64,000 nt of DNA from Spirodela intermedia (GCA_902729315.2 LR746273.1:1555001-1619000), one strand, 5' to 3'; shown: positions 1 to 12,999, counted from the stretch's first letter. The notes: generated by a model not told the origin, from the sequence alone. Program-made: numbers and translations.

Positions 1-305
1 AGAAGTCCATAAACTTTGGTAACCATTTCTTGATATTTTGAAAGAATTTATTATTGTTCTAATTTTTTTTTAAGTTTTGATCCAATAGATGATGACTTCA
101 CTTTTGTATTAAAAAGATGATTGTCATCTAACTTGTATTCATAGATTATTTTTAATTAATTTATGGCTAAAAAAGATGAGTAAAGTAAATTATTGGTTAA
201 TAATTTTAAATGATAACTATCTTAATGTTGTGTACTTGGTGTGTTAATCTTTATCTCAAACACGTGAAAAATTTGGTAATGCTAATACTAAAACTATGGT
301 CATAA
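1..305 (-). mobile_element. Ty3/Gypsy RNase H tail remnant
   Basis: Read on the minus strand, this stretch gives a decayed version of the end of a Ty3/Gypsy RNase H domain (a pattern like KKWLPKFMDF, equivalent to the family's QKWL-KL-FDF). It resembles 14,130-14,440, which carries the same segment in the same orientation. Frameshifts and stops are present, so it is a fossil. It is cut by the window edge. Confidence 0.55.
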
Positions 306-307
306 TG

Positions 308-1300
308 AGTGATAAGTCTTCATTATCATGAGTTCATAAGTAGTAAATAATATAATTCTAGCCTTAACTCATGATAAATAGACTTATATTTATGTTAAAT
401 TATAAAAAGTTGTTTTCAAGTTATTAACGTAAATTTTTAATTAATTATGTAATATTTTACAAATTTATATGATTTTTATAGTCTTATTTTTGAGATAAAT
501 GAAGAAAAAAATTAAAATTAAAATATAACAAAAAGAGAAGACCTACCGGTCAGCTTGGCTTGCAAGTAGGTCGGAAGCGCAATCAAGGGGAGCCGCGAGT
601 AGGGGCTCGAGTGACTAGGACCGATGGGGACACATGTGCATCATTCCCCTTCCACGTCACCGGTGGCCAACCGGCTATGGGGCAAGGAGTGGTCATACAT
701 ATGGGAGAAAGGGAATCATTCCGTATAAGCGATGTGGGACTAAACCCGCGTCACACCTTTCCCCGAAAGACTTCAAAGATTTTAATACATAAATTACCTC
801 TTCGTTATAACAGAGATATATCATGATGACGTGACTTGATAAAGACATTAGAGTGCTTATTTCAATCTCTCTTATGTAGGTAAGTAACCGACGTACTTTC
901 GAATCCTCCTAGAGTCAAAACTCGTATTTTTATTTGATTATCGTGACTTTCTTACAGATCGCCAGTGAAGGATTAAGCTGTTAGAATCGCTAGATCATCG
1001 GCGAAAATCTCGTCAACGCGATTCACGAAATATTATTACTAAAATTGTTGAATGATTCGCGATAAAAGGACTGTGAATCTATTGAGTAAATCATCTCTGA
1101 TTGATCGACAAACAAGCCGTCATCGGGAAGAGGACGATCCACTAAGAGATGAGTCGCTACCTCCTAAGAGTGTATCGGATGCGATGAAGAGCCTCTTTTT
1201 GCTGCACGAACCTGAGGATGAAGCTTCCTAACATGCACCTCACCTCCATCCAACTCCTCTCCGTCAGGTGACAGCTACCAAAGAGATGCCTTTTCTATTT
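308..1300 (-). mobile_element. Repeat family copy A (LTR fragment, PBS-like site, leader)
   Basis: This is a degenerate copy of a family repeated at 5,224-8,504 and 9,207-10,675. It starts with TGATAAGTCTTCATTATCA and contains a conserved tRNA-3'-end-like sequence at 898-917. It then continues into the segment shared with the long copies and stops at about 1,300, well short of their ends. Read on the minus strand the order is truncated LTR, primer-binding-like site, leader. No protein is encoded. The LTR interpretation is inference; the repetition is directly visible. Confidence 0.6.
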
Positions 1301-2229
1301 TTGTACCCTAATTAAAGATGTCTTTCTTTAGTTGTTGCATTAATGGCCAAGTTAATCTCTCATAATTTATAACAAATATTTTACACAAGCCAATGAGTCT
1401 CTAAACCTTTTACTAACACTCATTCTATTGGTACTCAGAGCTCCAAGTAAATGTAATTATGCTCAAACACACAATACTTGGAATTAATATTTAGTTTATG
1501 TTTTTTAATATTGTCAAAAATTATTTCATTTGGTTTTCATGTGCTTTCAAGTCCACATTATACACCAAAATATTCTCAGAAAGATTAATATGATTTATAA
1601 AAAAATATTAAAATATTTTATTCATGAGAGATTGAAAGGGGGATGGGATATTTGAGATCTCATAGTGCCCTTCATAAGTCTAAAACGTTGTCTAGGAAAT
1701 GTACTCCATTTGGATCTGATGATAATCAAATTTTAGTCTAGTTTGGAAAATGTGGCTGCCTCATGTAATGTATTTAGAAGTTCATTCACCACTAGAATTA
1801 GAAACTTGTCAAGAATAGTTTCATATTTAAGCTTGAATATTCCAACACGAAACCTCCATCTCTTATCTTTTTTTTCTTTTAACGAGCAATACTAAACATA
1901 AATATGGGTTAATGGATAGTTAAATAATTACTAATACACACATTTATCTAATTAGTCATTTAATTTTATATTTTTGGAAAATTGGGTACACATGGCCATA
2001 AGTTTATTGCATGATCAACTTCTCTAATAGAGGACAACCCTTGATGAAACAACTGAAAAGCTTTTCCTTGAGATATACTACTAATTTTGTGCGGCTTAAG
2101 GAAGTTTATGTTTCACTTATTTTGTTCAGTTGGTACAACTCCATCAATACATTATTTACAAGTAGTTCAAGAAATATTAAATCTACACAAATTGAGATCC
2201 CTCTTAAAAATTATTGTGTTGTACTTTAC
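1301..2229. other. AT-rich stretch, no gene seen
   Basis: Only short, poorly structured frames and homopolymer runs are present. I see no conserved protein, RNA gene or clear repeat boundary. Confidence 0.5.
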
Positions 2230-2560
2230 ATTTTTTTTGTCAACTGACCCCAATTTACCTCAAGGATTGCTCTAATGGGTGGACCTAGGTGGGGAGGAAC
2301 CATGAGCTAGCAACTAAGTGGTACCCACTCCATAAGCATGTTTGCATCACTCCCCTTCCATGTCACTAGTAGGAGTCAACTCGTGGACAATGGTATGATC
2401 TCATCATACATATTAGAGTGGGGTCGGACCACCTTTATTTCTCTCCCCCAAATGGTCATAGGCATTTTGCTTCTAGGGGGTAAGAACTCAATATCTATAA
2501 TTTTTTTGAATATATACATATGTAATTTTCAAAAACAATTGATGTGAGACTAAGATGTTG
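2230..2560. repeat. Short degenerate fragment of the same repeat family
   Basis: The segment around 2,338-2,460 (CATGTTTGCATCACTCCCC and the following 100 bases) matches the leader portion of copies A-C, which read ACATGTGCATCATTCCCC at the same place. The match is imperfect and short, consistent with an old relic. Confidence 0.45.
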
Positions 2561-3599
2561 TGAGAGCTGGTCCAAATGATTGACCATTTACCTACAAAAA
2601 ATATGCTGAAAACCCCATAAATGCTTAGAAAACCTAAGAAACAAATGAAAACAATTGTAAATTTACAGAAAAATATTAGAAAAAAATAGAAAAAAAATCA
2701 TTAAAAAATTTACATTGATCCAAAAACTACAATTTCTCTATGACTGATTGTTTGTTTGATCTGAAATTTTAAATAAAGCTCCATTTTTCATTCATGAATG
2801 AGTTTATGCATTATATATATATATATATATATATATTTACAAGATTCATGGCCAAAAATAGAAGTCAAATATTGGAGAAAAAGAAGAAGTAGAAATGTGG
2901 AATGATTGGTTACGTACTGAATTTTCAGATCGAAAGGATGAAAAGGGTGTTGGAGAAGAGAGAGAAGGCATTCATAGCCTTCTTCCCCCTCTTCTAGTAG
3001 AGCTCTCTTACTTTGGGCTTCATTCTTCTTCATTCTTGATGCCATTTGAAGCTTTGATATGGTATTTAATCTCTTACTCTTCTATCAATGAGTCACATCA
3101 TTGACTTCTACATTCGAGGATCACTTTAGTTATTCTACACTAGAAGAAACTAGAGTTTTCAAGCCATGTTTCATCCCCATTTGGTGTAGTAGATCAAGGT
3201 CCAAGGAATTTAAGTCAACTACACATGGCCTTTGTTGCTTCTCTATAGATGTCATACTAATGGAGAGATTCTATTTTTTTAATTATGTTTTGTTCTTGGC
3301 AATCTATGAATAATTTTGATAAAAAAATTGAATTTTATATTTGTGCTCTTTCTATTGCAATGAATTAGATCTTGTTTTGAATTGTGTAATAGAAGGTGTT
3401 TGTTTTGAAAAAGAAGTATAATTTCTTGTTCAAAACATGATCTCTCCAATAATATACTCTCTTTTTCATTCATTTCGTTCAAATTTCTCATCTTTATTCA
3501 TTTCAACTTTGTGTTATCTCTATTATTCGTCCAAAAAGAAAAAAAATCTTATGTTTTATGCATATTCATATCTAAAGCTGTATTATCATAAAAAATGAT
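2561..3599. other. AT-rich stretch with a (TA)n tract
   Basis: A (TA)n microsatellite lies at 2,812-2,836. The short frames here (for example around 2,895-3,104) show no family resemblance and are not called. Confidence 0.5.
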
Positions 3600-5220
3600 T
3601 TTAATTAGTCATGGAAGATTGAAAATCTTCCTTGTGATCAACCTAGATTTCACTATCATATAAGATCATTTTTAGTGTTTAGTTATTATAAATTTAAAAT
3701 TTGAAAGTTTTAACCCTCAATGGTTTGAAATGATCACCAGCACATGTCAAGGATGGCATCTAATGGGATGTGAAAAAGTGTGAGGAAATTCTTCATAATG
3801 GTGATGTATTGGATTTACATTGTTGCATTGTGGTACATAATGTTGATGGTGGTCTTTTTCCTTGTGCTAGTGGTGAACATGAAACTTGTACAAGATATGG
3901 GTAATATGAGTTGTTATGTGATAAGAATGAATATAAAGTTATGGGAGGCACTCGTGTCCACAAGTATGGAGAGGGGGAGTGATCTTAGATTGATTTGATA
4001 AACTTGAGGACACTTGTAGGTGTCTTTGATAAGTGAGCTAAGGGTGACCTCTAAGGTGGCCAATGCCTCATCTACTTTAGCTATTTCCTCATTGTTTGTC
4101 ATGGGTGTGCCTTCAATGAGTTTTTCCTAGACCACTAGCACCTACAACTCTTTATGATATTGGTGGCACAAAAATATTTTTTTGAAATCAAATCATTATC
4201 CCTTGGCCCACCAAGCTTCATATTAAGACAAGGTCATATGAACCCATCACTACGTGGGAGAACTTTTGTTTGGGTGACTCGTGGGGTAGCCATCGTGTTG
4301 TGGTTGGTAAAGATCCTTGTAAGGTCTTGTGAATGGTTCTGATGGTGACCATGTCTACATGGGCAATTGGCAGTTCCTCCTCATAAATGTTTAGTTTGGC
4401 TTTGGCCTTCTAGGCTGAGCCGATGATTGCATCAAAGACATGAAGGTGATTTTTCATTGAATGTCATATTTGAGCTTGTTGAAGAAGGTATTTTCAAGAA
4501 CATGTTTAAGAAGATTTCATACGACTGAGGCCATGAGTACAACTACATTGTAGTAATTGATGATTGAGCATTCTTGCTTGATTTTTAAGAAAAAATTGGT
4601 ATAGTCATCTGAAGTTGTTGGGGCCAAATTGGGTAAGGAGCTCCTAGAGAAGGTCCTTTCAAATGTAGAAGAGTTGTCATTGATGTATCCATTGAAACTA
4701 GGCAAGTGACTTACCTTTAAGATAAACCTCGATAGCTTGTAACTTGATGAATATAGTGGTCCTATAGATAGAGAAAAAAGTTTCACTCTAAAGACCCATC
4801 CTTTTATATCTTCACCATAAAAAAAGGGAAGCTAAAGTTGTCATTTTTCATACCACTACTCTAGTTCATCTTTGGGATGGAAGGGCTCGCCTTAGAAGAT
4901 GTTGACCCATTCAAAGGGTTGGAATGTTCACTGCCAACAAGGGGGGGATGTAGTTGGTGTCCTTGGAGTTGGAAGCATCGTGCCAATCATCTGGAGAGTT
5001 GACTAACTTTTTCTCGTGATCTGGGAATCTCACATATGGTTGTTATAGGGCCTTCAATTTTTACATAAGCATGGAGAGTTGTCAAAGCTCATGCCAAAGT
5101 GAGTCAATATCTTGATGGGTGGAGGTAATCTCTTACTAGGTGGAATCAAACTCTTGTCAAGGGGAGTTAGTGATGGTAGCAAGATTCTAGCACAAGTCAC
5201 TAAGGTCGACTTTAAGGGTA
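3600..5220 (-). mobile_element. Ty3/Gypsy gag-protease remnant
   Basis: On the minus strand a frame ending near 3,914 reads LVDTSASHNFI. This corresponds to the retroelement aspartic protease motif (family consensus LIDSGASHNFI), with the Gly of the catalytic triad replaced by Ser. Upstream on the same strand, around 4,517-4,786, a gag-like frame includes LPSFNGY, comparable to the LP-F-G pattern of plant gypsy gag. Frames are broken by stops. It lies directly downstream (minus direction) of the LTR/PBS/leader repeats at 5,224-8,504, in the order expected for a minus-strand element. Confidence 0.6.
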
Positions 5221-5223
5221 TTG

Positions 5224-5876
5224 ATAAGTCTTCATTATCATGAGTTAATAATTAGTAAATAATATAGTTTTAGCCTTAACTTATGATAAATAGACTTATA
5301 TTTCTATTAAAGTGTGAAAAGTGATTTTCAGTTGATTCATGTGAATTTTTGGGTAATTATGTGATTTTATAAAAAAATATATGATTTTTACAATCTTACT
5401 TTTGAGATAAATGAAGAATATATATATATATATATATATAGCAAAATGGGGGGGACCTACTGGCTAGCTGGGCTCACAAGCGGGTTGAAAGCACAGTCGA
5501 GGAGGAGCCGTGAGGAAGGGCTCGAGTGGCTAAGGACTAATAGACACACATGTGCACCACTCCCCTTCTACGTCACCAATGGCCAATCGGTTGTGGGGCA
5601 AGGAGTGGTCGTACACGCATGAGAAAGAGATTTGATTGCAAATGTAATATTACTATATATTCGTCAGAAACTTTGGTGCACAAGCGATGTGAGACTAAAT
5701 TCGCATCACACCTTCCCCAGAAAGGGTAGGCAACCGACGCGGGTTCGAATCCTCCTAGAGCCAAAACTCATATTTTTTATCTGATTATTGTGTCTTTCCT
5801 ACATATCGCTGGTGAAGGATTAAGTCACTAGAATCGCTGGATCATCGGCGAAAATCTCGTCAACGCGATTTGCAAA
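5224..5876 (-). mobile_element. Repeat family copy B (LTR end, PBS-like site, leader)
   Basis: This copy begins with TGATAAGTCTTCATTATCA and ends at 5,876, where copy C starts with the same motif, so B and C are head to tail. It includes a (TA)n tract at 5,418-5,440. A conserved site at 5,743-5,762 reads on the minus strand as TGG followed by the complement of a tRNA-like T-arm and acceptor end, as a primer-binding site would. Only about 110 bases of the adjacent LTR-like part are retained. Confidence 0.6.
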
Positions 5877-7514
5877 GTGATAAGTCTTAACTATCATGAG
5901 TTAATAATTAGTAAATAATATAGTTTTAGCCTTAACTCATAATAAATAGACTTATATTTATGTTAAAGTGTAAAAAGTAGTTTTTAGTTGATTAACGTGA
6001 ATTTTTGGGTAATTATGTGATTTTATACGAATTTATATAATTTTTACAGTTTTACTTTTGAGATAAATGAAGAAAAAGAAATAAAAATAAAAATAAGACA
6101 AAATGGGGGGGGACCTATTAGCCAGCCGGGCCCGCAAGCGGGTCAGAAGTGCAGTCGAGGAATAGCCACGAGCAGGGGCTCGAGCAGCTTAGACCAATAA
6201 GGGCACATGTGCACAACCCCCCTTCCACGTCACCGGTGGTCAACTGACTATGGGGCAATGAGTGGTCGTACACGTGTGAGAAAGAAACTTGATCAGAAAT
6301 GTAATATTACTATATAGTCACCAGAAATTTCGATGCACAACCGATGTGGGACTAAACCCACGTCACACCCTCCTTAGAAAGGGCGGGCAACCGGTGCGAC
6401 TTCGAATCCTCCCAGAGCCAAAATATATATTTGTTATCTGATTATTGCGACTTTCCTGCAGATCGCCGGTGAAGGATTAAGTAACTAGAATCCTTGGATC
6501 ATCGGCGAAAATCTCGCCAATGCGATTCACGGAGTATTGTTACTAAAATTATTGAACAATTTGCGATAAAAGGATCGCGAATCTATCAAGTAAAGCATCT
6601 CTGATTGATCGACGAACAAGCCGTCGTCGGGAAGAGGACGATCCGTCGAGAGACGAGTCGCCACCTCTTGAAAAAGTACCAAATGCGATGAAGAGCCTCC
6701 TCTTACTGCGTGGACCTGAGGATGAAGCTCCTTGACACGCGCCCCACCTCCATCCAGCTCCTCTTTGTTAGGTGACAGCCACTGGAGAGCCACAAAATCG
6801 TCATTTTTCTGCTCCGCCGGGTGACAGCCGTTGGAGACGATTCAACGACCCATTTCATTAATCTCTAAACTTCGCAAGGAGATCTAGAGATTGCCTACAC
6901 CATCTTTGTTCAAGGAGAGCCTTTGAGGCTGTAGACACTACATGATGATCCTCCCGAATGCTCAGGATTTCGGTGCATCGCTGACGCATCGCCGCCACGA
7001 CGCCGGAACTCTGTTTTCCTGCTTTCAACTTAATTTTCGTTTCATTCAGTGATAATTTGTTGATTTTAAATTTACCAAGATATACTTCATTTCATTATGA
7101 TTCTTTAGGCTTTTACATATCTTAATTTGATCAATTAAATCGTATGTAATCGCTTACGTAAGAATCGCCGGGTGGAATTCTATTTTTGTCCAATTCGCGT
7201 TCGTCAGATGCTGACGTCATCCTAACATCCGGACCCTTATTTCCCTTTTTCGTGAATTTTAAATATATTTTCTTTTCATTTCCTAGTATAAAATTCATGA
7301 AAAATAGTATTCTTTGAGGAAAATTCTGAGTAATTATCAGATATTATATTACATCCCTATGATAGACCTGAAAAATTACCGCTATTTTTAGAAGTTTTAT
7401 TGAATTATACTTGATATATTTGTTCAAAAATACTTCTAAATATCTAAAAATTCGTATTTTTTAGTTTTATAAATTTTAAATTTACGTGATTTGCTATACA
7501 ACGACTAAGTCACA
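5877..7514 (-). mobile_element. Repeat family copy C: putative LTR (about 6,425-7,514) plus PBS and leader
   Basis: This is one of the two most complete copies. In minus-strand order it shows a putative LTR beginning TGATGTGACTTAGTCG at 7,514 and running to about 6,425, a primer-binding-like site at 6,401-6,420, and a leader down to 5,877. The putative LTR length (about 1.09 kb) is close to that in copy E (about 1.05 kb). No coding capacity is present. Exact LTR ends and target-site duplications were not resolved. Confidence 0.5.
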
Positions 7515-8504
7515 TCACGGAGCATTATTACTAAAATTGTTGAACGATTTACAATAAAAGGATCGTGAATTCATCGAGTAAAGCTTCTCTGATTGATTGA
7601 CGAACAAGTCATCATCGGGAAGAGGACGATCTACTAGGAGACGAGTCATCACCTCTTGAGAGCGTACCGGATGCGATGAAGAGCCTCCTCTTGCTGTGCG
7701 GACTTGAGGATGTAGCTCCCTGACACGCGCCCCACCTCCATCCAACTCCTCTCCGTTGGGTGACAGCTACTAGAGAGCCGCAAAGTCATCGTTTTTCTGC
7801 TCCGCCAAGTGACAGTCGTCGGAGACAATTCAACGACCTATTTCATTGATCTTTAGACTTTGCAATGAGATCTAGAGATTGCCCACGTCGTCTTTGTCCA
7901 AGGAGAGCCTTCGAGGCCGTGGACACTATACAACAATCCTCTCGAATGCTCAGGATTCCGATGGATCGCCGACGCATCGCCACTGCGACGTCGGAACTCT
8001 ATTTCCTACTTTCAACTTACTTTCTGCTTCATTTAGTGATAATTTGTGTGATTTAAATTTACTAAGATATACTTTATTCAATTACAATTCTTCTAGCTTT
8101 TATATATCTTAATTTGATCAATTAAATTGTCTATAATTACTTACGTAAGAATCATCAAGTGGAACTTTGTTTCTATCTGATTCGCGTTTGCTGGGCACTG
8201 ACGTCATCTTGACGTCCGCACCCTTATTTCTCTTTTTCATGAATTTTAAATATATTTTATTTTCATTTCTTAATATAAAATTCATAGAAAATAATATTTT
8301 TTGAGAAAAATTCTGAATAATTACCCGATATTATATTACATCCCTATGATCGACCTAGAAAATTACCGCTATTTTTGGAAGTTTTATTGAATTATAATTG
8401 ATATATATTTTCAGAAATACTTTTAAATATCCAAAAATTCATATTTTCTAGTTTTATAGATTTTAAATTTGCGTGATTTACTATATAACGATTAAATCAC
8501 ATCA
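7515..8504 (-). repeat. Second tandem copy of the putative LTR
   Basis: This is a direct tandem duplication of 6,527-7,514: both units start on the minus strand with TGATGTGA and carry the same internal sequences in the same order (for example GACGAACAAGCCGTCGTCGG at 6,612 and its diverged form near 7,600). The second unit stops about 100 bases before the PBS-proximal end. Substitutions are scattered, so the duplication is not recent. Confidence 0.7.
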
Positions 8505-9206
8505 AGTATCAATACATGTATCTAATATGATAGGTCCCAAGGTAATAGGGTAGCCTAAGAGACAACAAGTACTCTGATGGGTATGAAGATATGTAAGAGG
8601 GGTAAAAATATTTTTGTTGCAGACAATAACCTACTTGAGTGTAGAGAGAAAGAGGGTAGGACATATGTCGACTGAAGAGAGAGAGGGAGAATGGTGATAT
8701 CCTACTAGATGGATGTGGAGGAAATTTGATTGTCCATCTAGCCAAGAGATGTGAAGGGTAGTGTCATGGGACACATTGGCATGATGGACAATAAATATTT
8801 AGTGACTCACACAAAAAGACAAAGGATACAACACAAATAGAAAATACTATGAGAGGGAGGGAGAGGAGGAGGATAATGACCCTTAGAGTAAGTCAAACTC
8901 TCAAAGCATCCTTTGAGCAAGTGAGACTTCATAACTTCTTCCTCTTGCTTGGTCCACATGGAGATTTATAAGCTCTCTAACTCTAGAATGGGGATCAGAT
9001 TACTTTTTACTAGTCTTTAGTATTTTAATTTATTTTAGAATCATCTTGACTTTTTGCTATTTCAATTTTTGGGTAGGCAATAATTGAGGTTGGCCCTCAA
9101 TTGACATGGCAACAATCAATGCCATCATCTACATGGTGTGGTTGATGAGGCAAGGGCCTCATCACTTTGATTCTTTGATGTTTTAATAGATTTCTTTACT
9201 TAGAAT
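8505..9206. other. No gene recognised
   Basis: This purine-rich stretch lies between repeat copies. A minus-strand frame at 8,509-8,745 has no recognisable domain and a composition typical of simple-sequence drift. It may be decayed gag, but I cannot show it. Confidence 0.4.
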
Positions 9207-10675
9207 TTTAATGTCTTTATTATCATGAGTTAATAATTAGTAAATAAAATATTTTATGTATTAACTCATGATAAATAAACTTATATTTGTGTTAAATTAA
9301 GAAAATAAGTTTTTAGCTGACTAATGTGAATTATTAGCTAATTATTAATTTTATGTGATTTTTTATAACTTGTATATTCAAAATTTTCAAATAAAATGAA
9401 GAAAAAAAAAGAGAAAAAGAGGAGACCCATTGACCAATTGAGACCTGCCAACTAACCTAGGGGGCACCACATGTGGGTCATAAAAATTATTATTTAAAAT
9501 ACCCTTGAGTTACGAGAAAAATACATCAATTACATCACTATTTAAAGGTATTATGAGAAATAGGTAATCTTTTCTCATATAGCCAAGTAAACAAGGAAGG
9601 TTCAAATCCTAGTAAAGTCACAATTTAAGTTTATTTATCTGCTTATATTATGATTTTTTTGTAGCATATGTTGGTCAATAATCAAGCCACTAGAATCACT
9701 CGATCATCAATAAAAGTATCATCAACTCGATTCATGAAGCATCATTATCAACTAACAAAAGATTGTGGATGAAAATCACAAATTCATTGAAGAAATCATC
9801 TATGATTGATCGACGAACTGACTATCATTAGGAAAAATTGATTCATCGAGAGATAAGTTGCGATTTCCTCATAGCATATTGAATGTGATATAGGCCTCTT
9901 CTTACTATGTGCACCTAAAAATAAAGCTTCCTAAGATGTGCTCTACCTTCATCAACTCATTTTCGCCAAGTGATAGATGTCAAAGATCTAAAAGTCACCA
10001 AAATTTTACTCCATTTGGTGATAGCCACTAGAGATGATTCATTAACCTACCTCATCAATTTTTGGACTTAACAAAAGGATATAGAATTTGTCTATGTTGT
10101 GAATGTCTAAAAGAGCCTTTAGGGCTTTGAACATTATACACAAATCCTCATGAATGCTCAAAATTTTGGCAATTGATGGCGTGATACTAAAATTGTCTTT
10201 CATACTTTAAAATTAATTCATCTTTAAATTAATAAGATTTTATGTGATTTAAAGTTTTAAAATTCATTTTTAATTAATTATAATTCTTTTATATTTTATA
10301 ATTTCTAATTTCATCAAATAATCATCTATAATCATTTATATAAAAAAAATTACGTCGAACACTAATTCAGTTTGAATTAGGTTCATTGGGGTGTTGACCT
10401 CATCTTAATGTCAGCATTTGAATTTTCCTTTTTGTGAATTTTTAAATATATTTTATCTTCATCATTTAGTCTAAAAATCATAAACAATCAAATTCTTTGA
10501 GAATAATTTTTAAATTTTACTTGATATTATCTTACATCTTTGTAATTAACATAGAAAATGCCTACCATTTTTGGAGCCTTTGATCAAAGTATATATTGTT
10601 TAAATTTTATATTTTCTAATTTTATAAATTTTAATTTTGTATGATTTATTATACATTGATTAAATCACATTAAAT
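9207..10675 (-). mobile_element. Repeat family copy E, heavily decayed
   Basis: This copy follows the order of copy C from TTATCATGAGTTAATAATTAG near 9,222 through the PBS-like site (9,601-9,620) to the terminal TTGATTAAATCACATTA near 10,670. It is much more AT-rich than C, with many C-to-T and G-to-A differences, as expected for long-methylated transposon DNA. It holds no genes. Confidence 0.6.
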
Positions 10676-11689
10676 TTCCTACTTATTGTTGTTTAAGTTC
10701 CGAGTTCTGACATTTTTTTGTTCAAGTTTTGAGTTCAAATCATGTCTTTGTTACTTTGTGATTTTCAAATATTTTACTCATTGATGCTTCTAGGTTGGTA
10801 TTGTTCAGGTTTGTAGTTTGAATTTTGTAGGTGAGTATCATATTTTGATATTTTCAAGTATTTCCACATGCGTTATCATTTTCATGTACTTAAATCTGAA
10901 CTTTATGATGATGTCTTAATTCTAAAATATAAATATGTCAAGGAATAACTCATTTAAGTAATTTATTAGCTAGAGGATCATACAATACATCATCATTATA
11001 CTCATTAAATGACTCTTATAATTATTAATCTTCTAGCACAAGCTCTCATAATATTAATTAAATATTTAATAAATAAATCTTCATTTGTAGTATCAAAACT
11101 AAGGGAATCAACATTCACTTGAGAGTGAACCGTATATTAAACTGACTTATTAAAGTTTGATGCTAAATTATTATGTCAAAGAAAGACATGTCATTGGTCC
11201 TACAATTATATTATTGCTTATTTATTTTAAACTATCATGAAATGAATAAGAATGCTATGACTTTATGATATCCTATGTTTGTTCCATATAATAATATTAA
11301 AAATAATTTAAGATATATATTGTGTTGAATCTTTCAGTTGTTCAAATTTATGTTTATTCCCAGAAAAATAGATATCAAATATTTTAAATATTTGGCAAGT
11401 TTTTGTTAGATGATTCACTCATAAATATCAAAGTTTTTGAATGAAGAACTAGTAGTAAACATACATCTACCTCTTTACTATGAACTTCAAATTTGAAAGT
11501 AACATTTACATAAAAAAATCAATGAAAAATGAGTGAAGTGTAAAGTAGCTGCTAAAGGTCAAGAAAGTTTTAAATCTAGCATTGTTTATCAATCCTTGGA
11601 ATCGTCATTCAAATACTTTCATTTAGAGTGAACTTTGTGAATAGTCAATTCTTGTACATGAAGAGGATGAACACTCATAACAAGACATC
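10676..11689. other. AT-rich stretch, no gene seen
   Basis: No conserved frame or structured element was recognised; it is probably further decayed transposon sequence. Confidence 0.45.
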
Positions 11690-12180
11690 AATAATGTTGA
11701 AGTTATCTCATAGTGATAGCTTATTTATTATGAGATAAGCATGACATTAATGTCTCATTTATTATGAGTGTAGTTGTCCCAATGAAACAACATTGTGGTC
11801 TTCTAGAGTCATGAATATAAATAAAATTTCAAGGAACCTAAGTCAACATCAGTCATTGACGTCATGTCATAGTGATAACTTTTCTAAGGTAGCATAAAGA
11901 TGCTCATTTTGCCTTATTATGTGATACACATGACATTAGTGTCTCATTTATTATGAGTGTGAATTGTCCCAATGAAACAATAGTGTGGTCTTCTAGAGTT
12001 ATGAATATAAAATAAAATTTCAAGGAACCTAAGTCAACATCAGTCATTGAAGTCATCTCATAGTGATAACTTTTCTAAGGTGCCACAAAGATGCTCATTT
12101 TTCCTTATTATGAGATAAACATGACATTCATGTTTCATTTATTATGAGTGTGAGTTGTCCCAATGAAAGGCTTCTTATAG
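11690..12180. repeat. Tandem repeat, unit about 180-190 bp, about 2.6 copies
   Basis: The motif CATCTCATAGTGATAACTT recurs in variant form near 11,705, 11,865 and 12,055. After each occurrence come the motifs CATTTATTATGAGTGT and GTCCCAATGAAA in the same order. The last unit is truncated at about 12,180. No coding function is apparent. Confidence 0.7.
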
Positions 12181-12999
12181 TTGTGAATCCAAAAAACGTT
12201 TTTAGGTAAAACTTTAAAGGAACTAAGACTATTAATCAACAATCATGATCAGATTATTAGTGATAGCAAAATCTAAAAATATGTTCATTCTTGAAAAGTA
12301 AAGGTAAACAATGAGTCAAACTATTATAAAAAACATTGTTTCAAAGTCAATTAAAAATTTCACACGCTCATCATCCTAAGAGAAGAATGATCTTTTAGAG
12401 GATCATCTAAAAAATAAAAAGGGAGATCAATTCAGTCCCCTCTTCTTGATCTTAGTACGGGGAAAAAACACCAAAAATAGGAATAGAGTTCTAGGCTTAT
12501 AAGAACCTTGAAAACATAAGAATGGTCACTTGAGATGACCATTACTCTTTGCCTTTGATTTCTCAAAAATGTGGTCCCCCTCTACTTTGCCTTGTTATAA
12601 TGCCAATATCCCTCCCCTTTATTGGAAAATGACTTAACTATCCCCCACTAATTCATCTTGAGGAAGGGCCGTTGGGTTTGTTTATTCATCTAGAGTTCAG
12701 CTCACTAAGTATTTATCATTATTCTTCCCTTGCAGGGGACATATTGTCTATAAGATGAAAATTTGAGAAATGTTGTAGTGCCTTTGTGTGACTCACAGGT
12801 GGCTACAAATTAAAATTTTGATGGTTTTCATATTAGATCAGCCCTTCCACTCTTTTAAATATATGACAAATTGTAAGCACTATGTGACTTAATAATCAAG
12901 TTGAGCTTGACACACAACACTCAACTAGATTATTGGTTTTTGTCATCAACACTAAAGGATTTATTGAGCTCTAAGATATGAAGAACAAGGTGAATTTGT
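12181..12999. other. No gene recognised
   Basis: AT-rich sequence with a GGGAGATCAATTCAGTCCCC stretch near 12,421. No protein or RNA gene can be supported. Confidence 0.4.

Noticed and set aside
5735-5765. tRNA gene or tRNA-derived SINE
   Set aside because: A B-box-like GGTTCGAATCC is present in the copies, but no A box, anticodon arm or cloverleaf precedes it. A primer-binding site read on the other strand explains it better.
8661-8670. Zinc-deficiency response element
   Set aside because: ATGTCGACTG matches only eight of ten positions and lies in transposon debris far from any gene.
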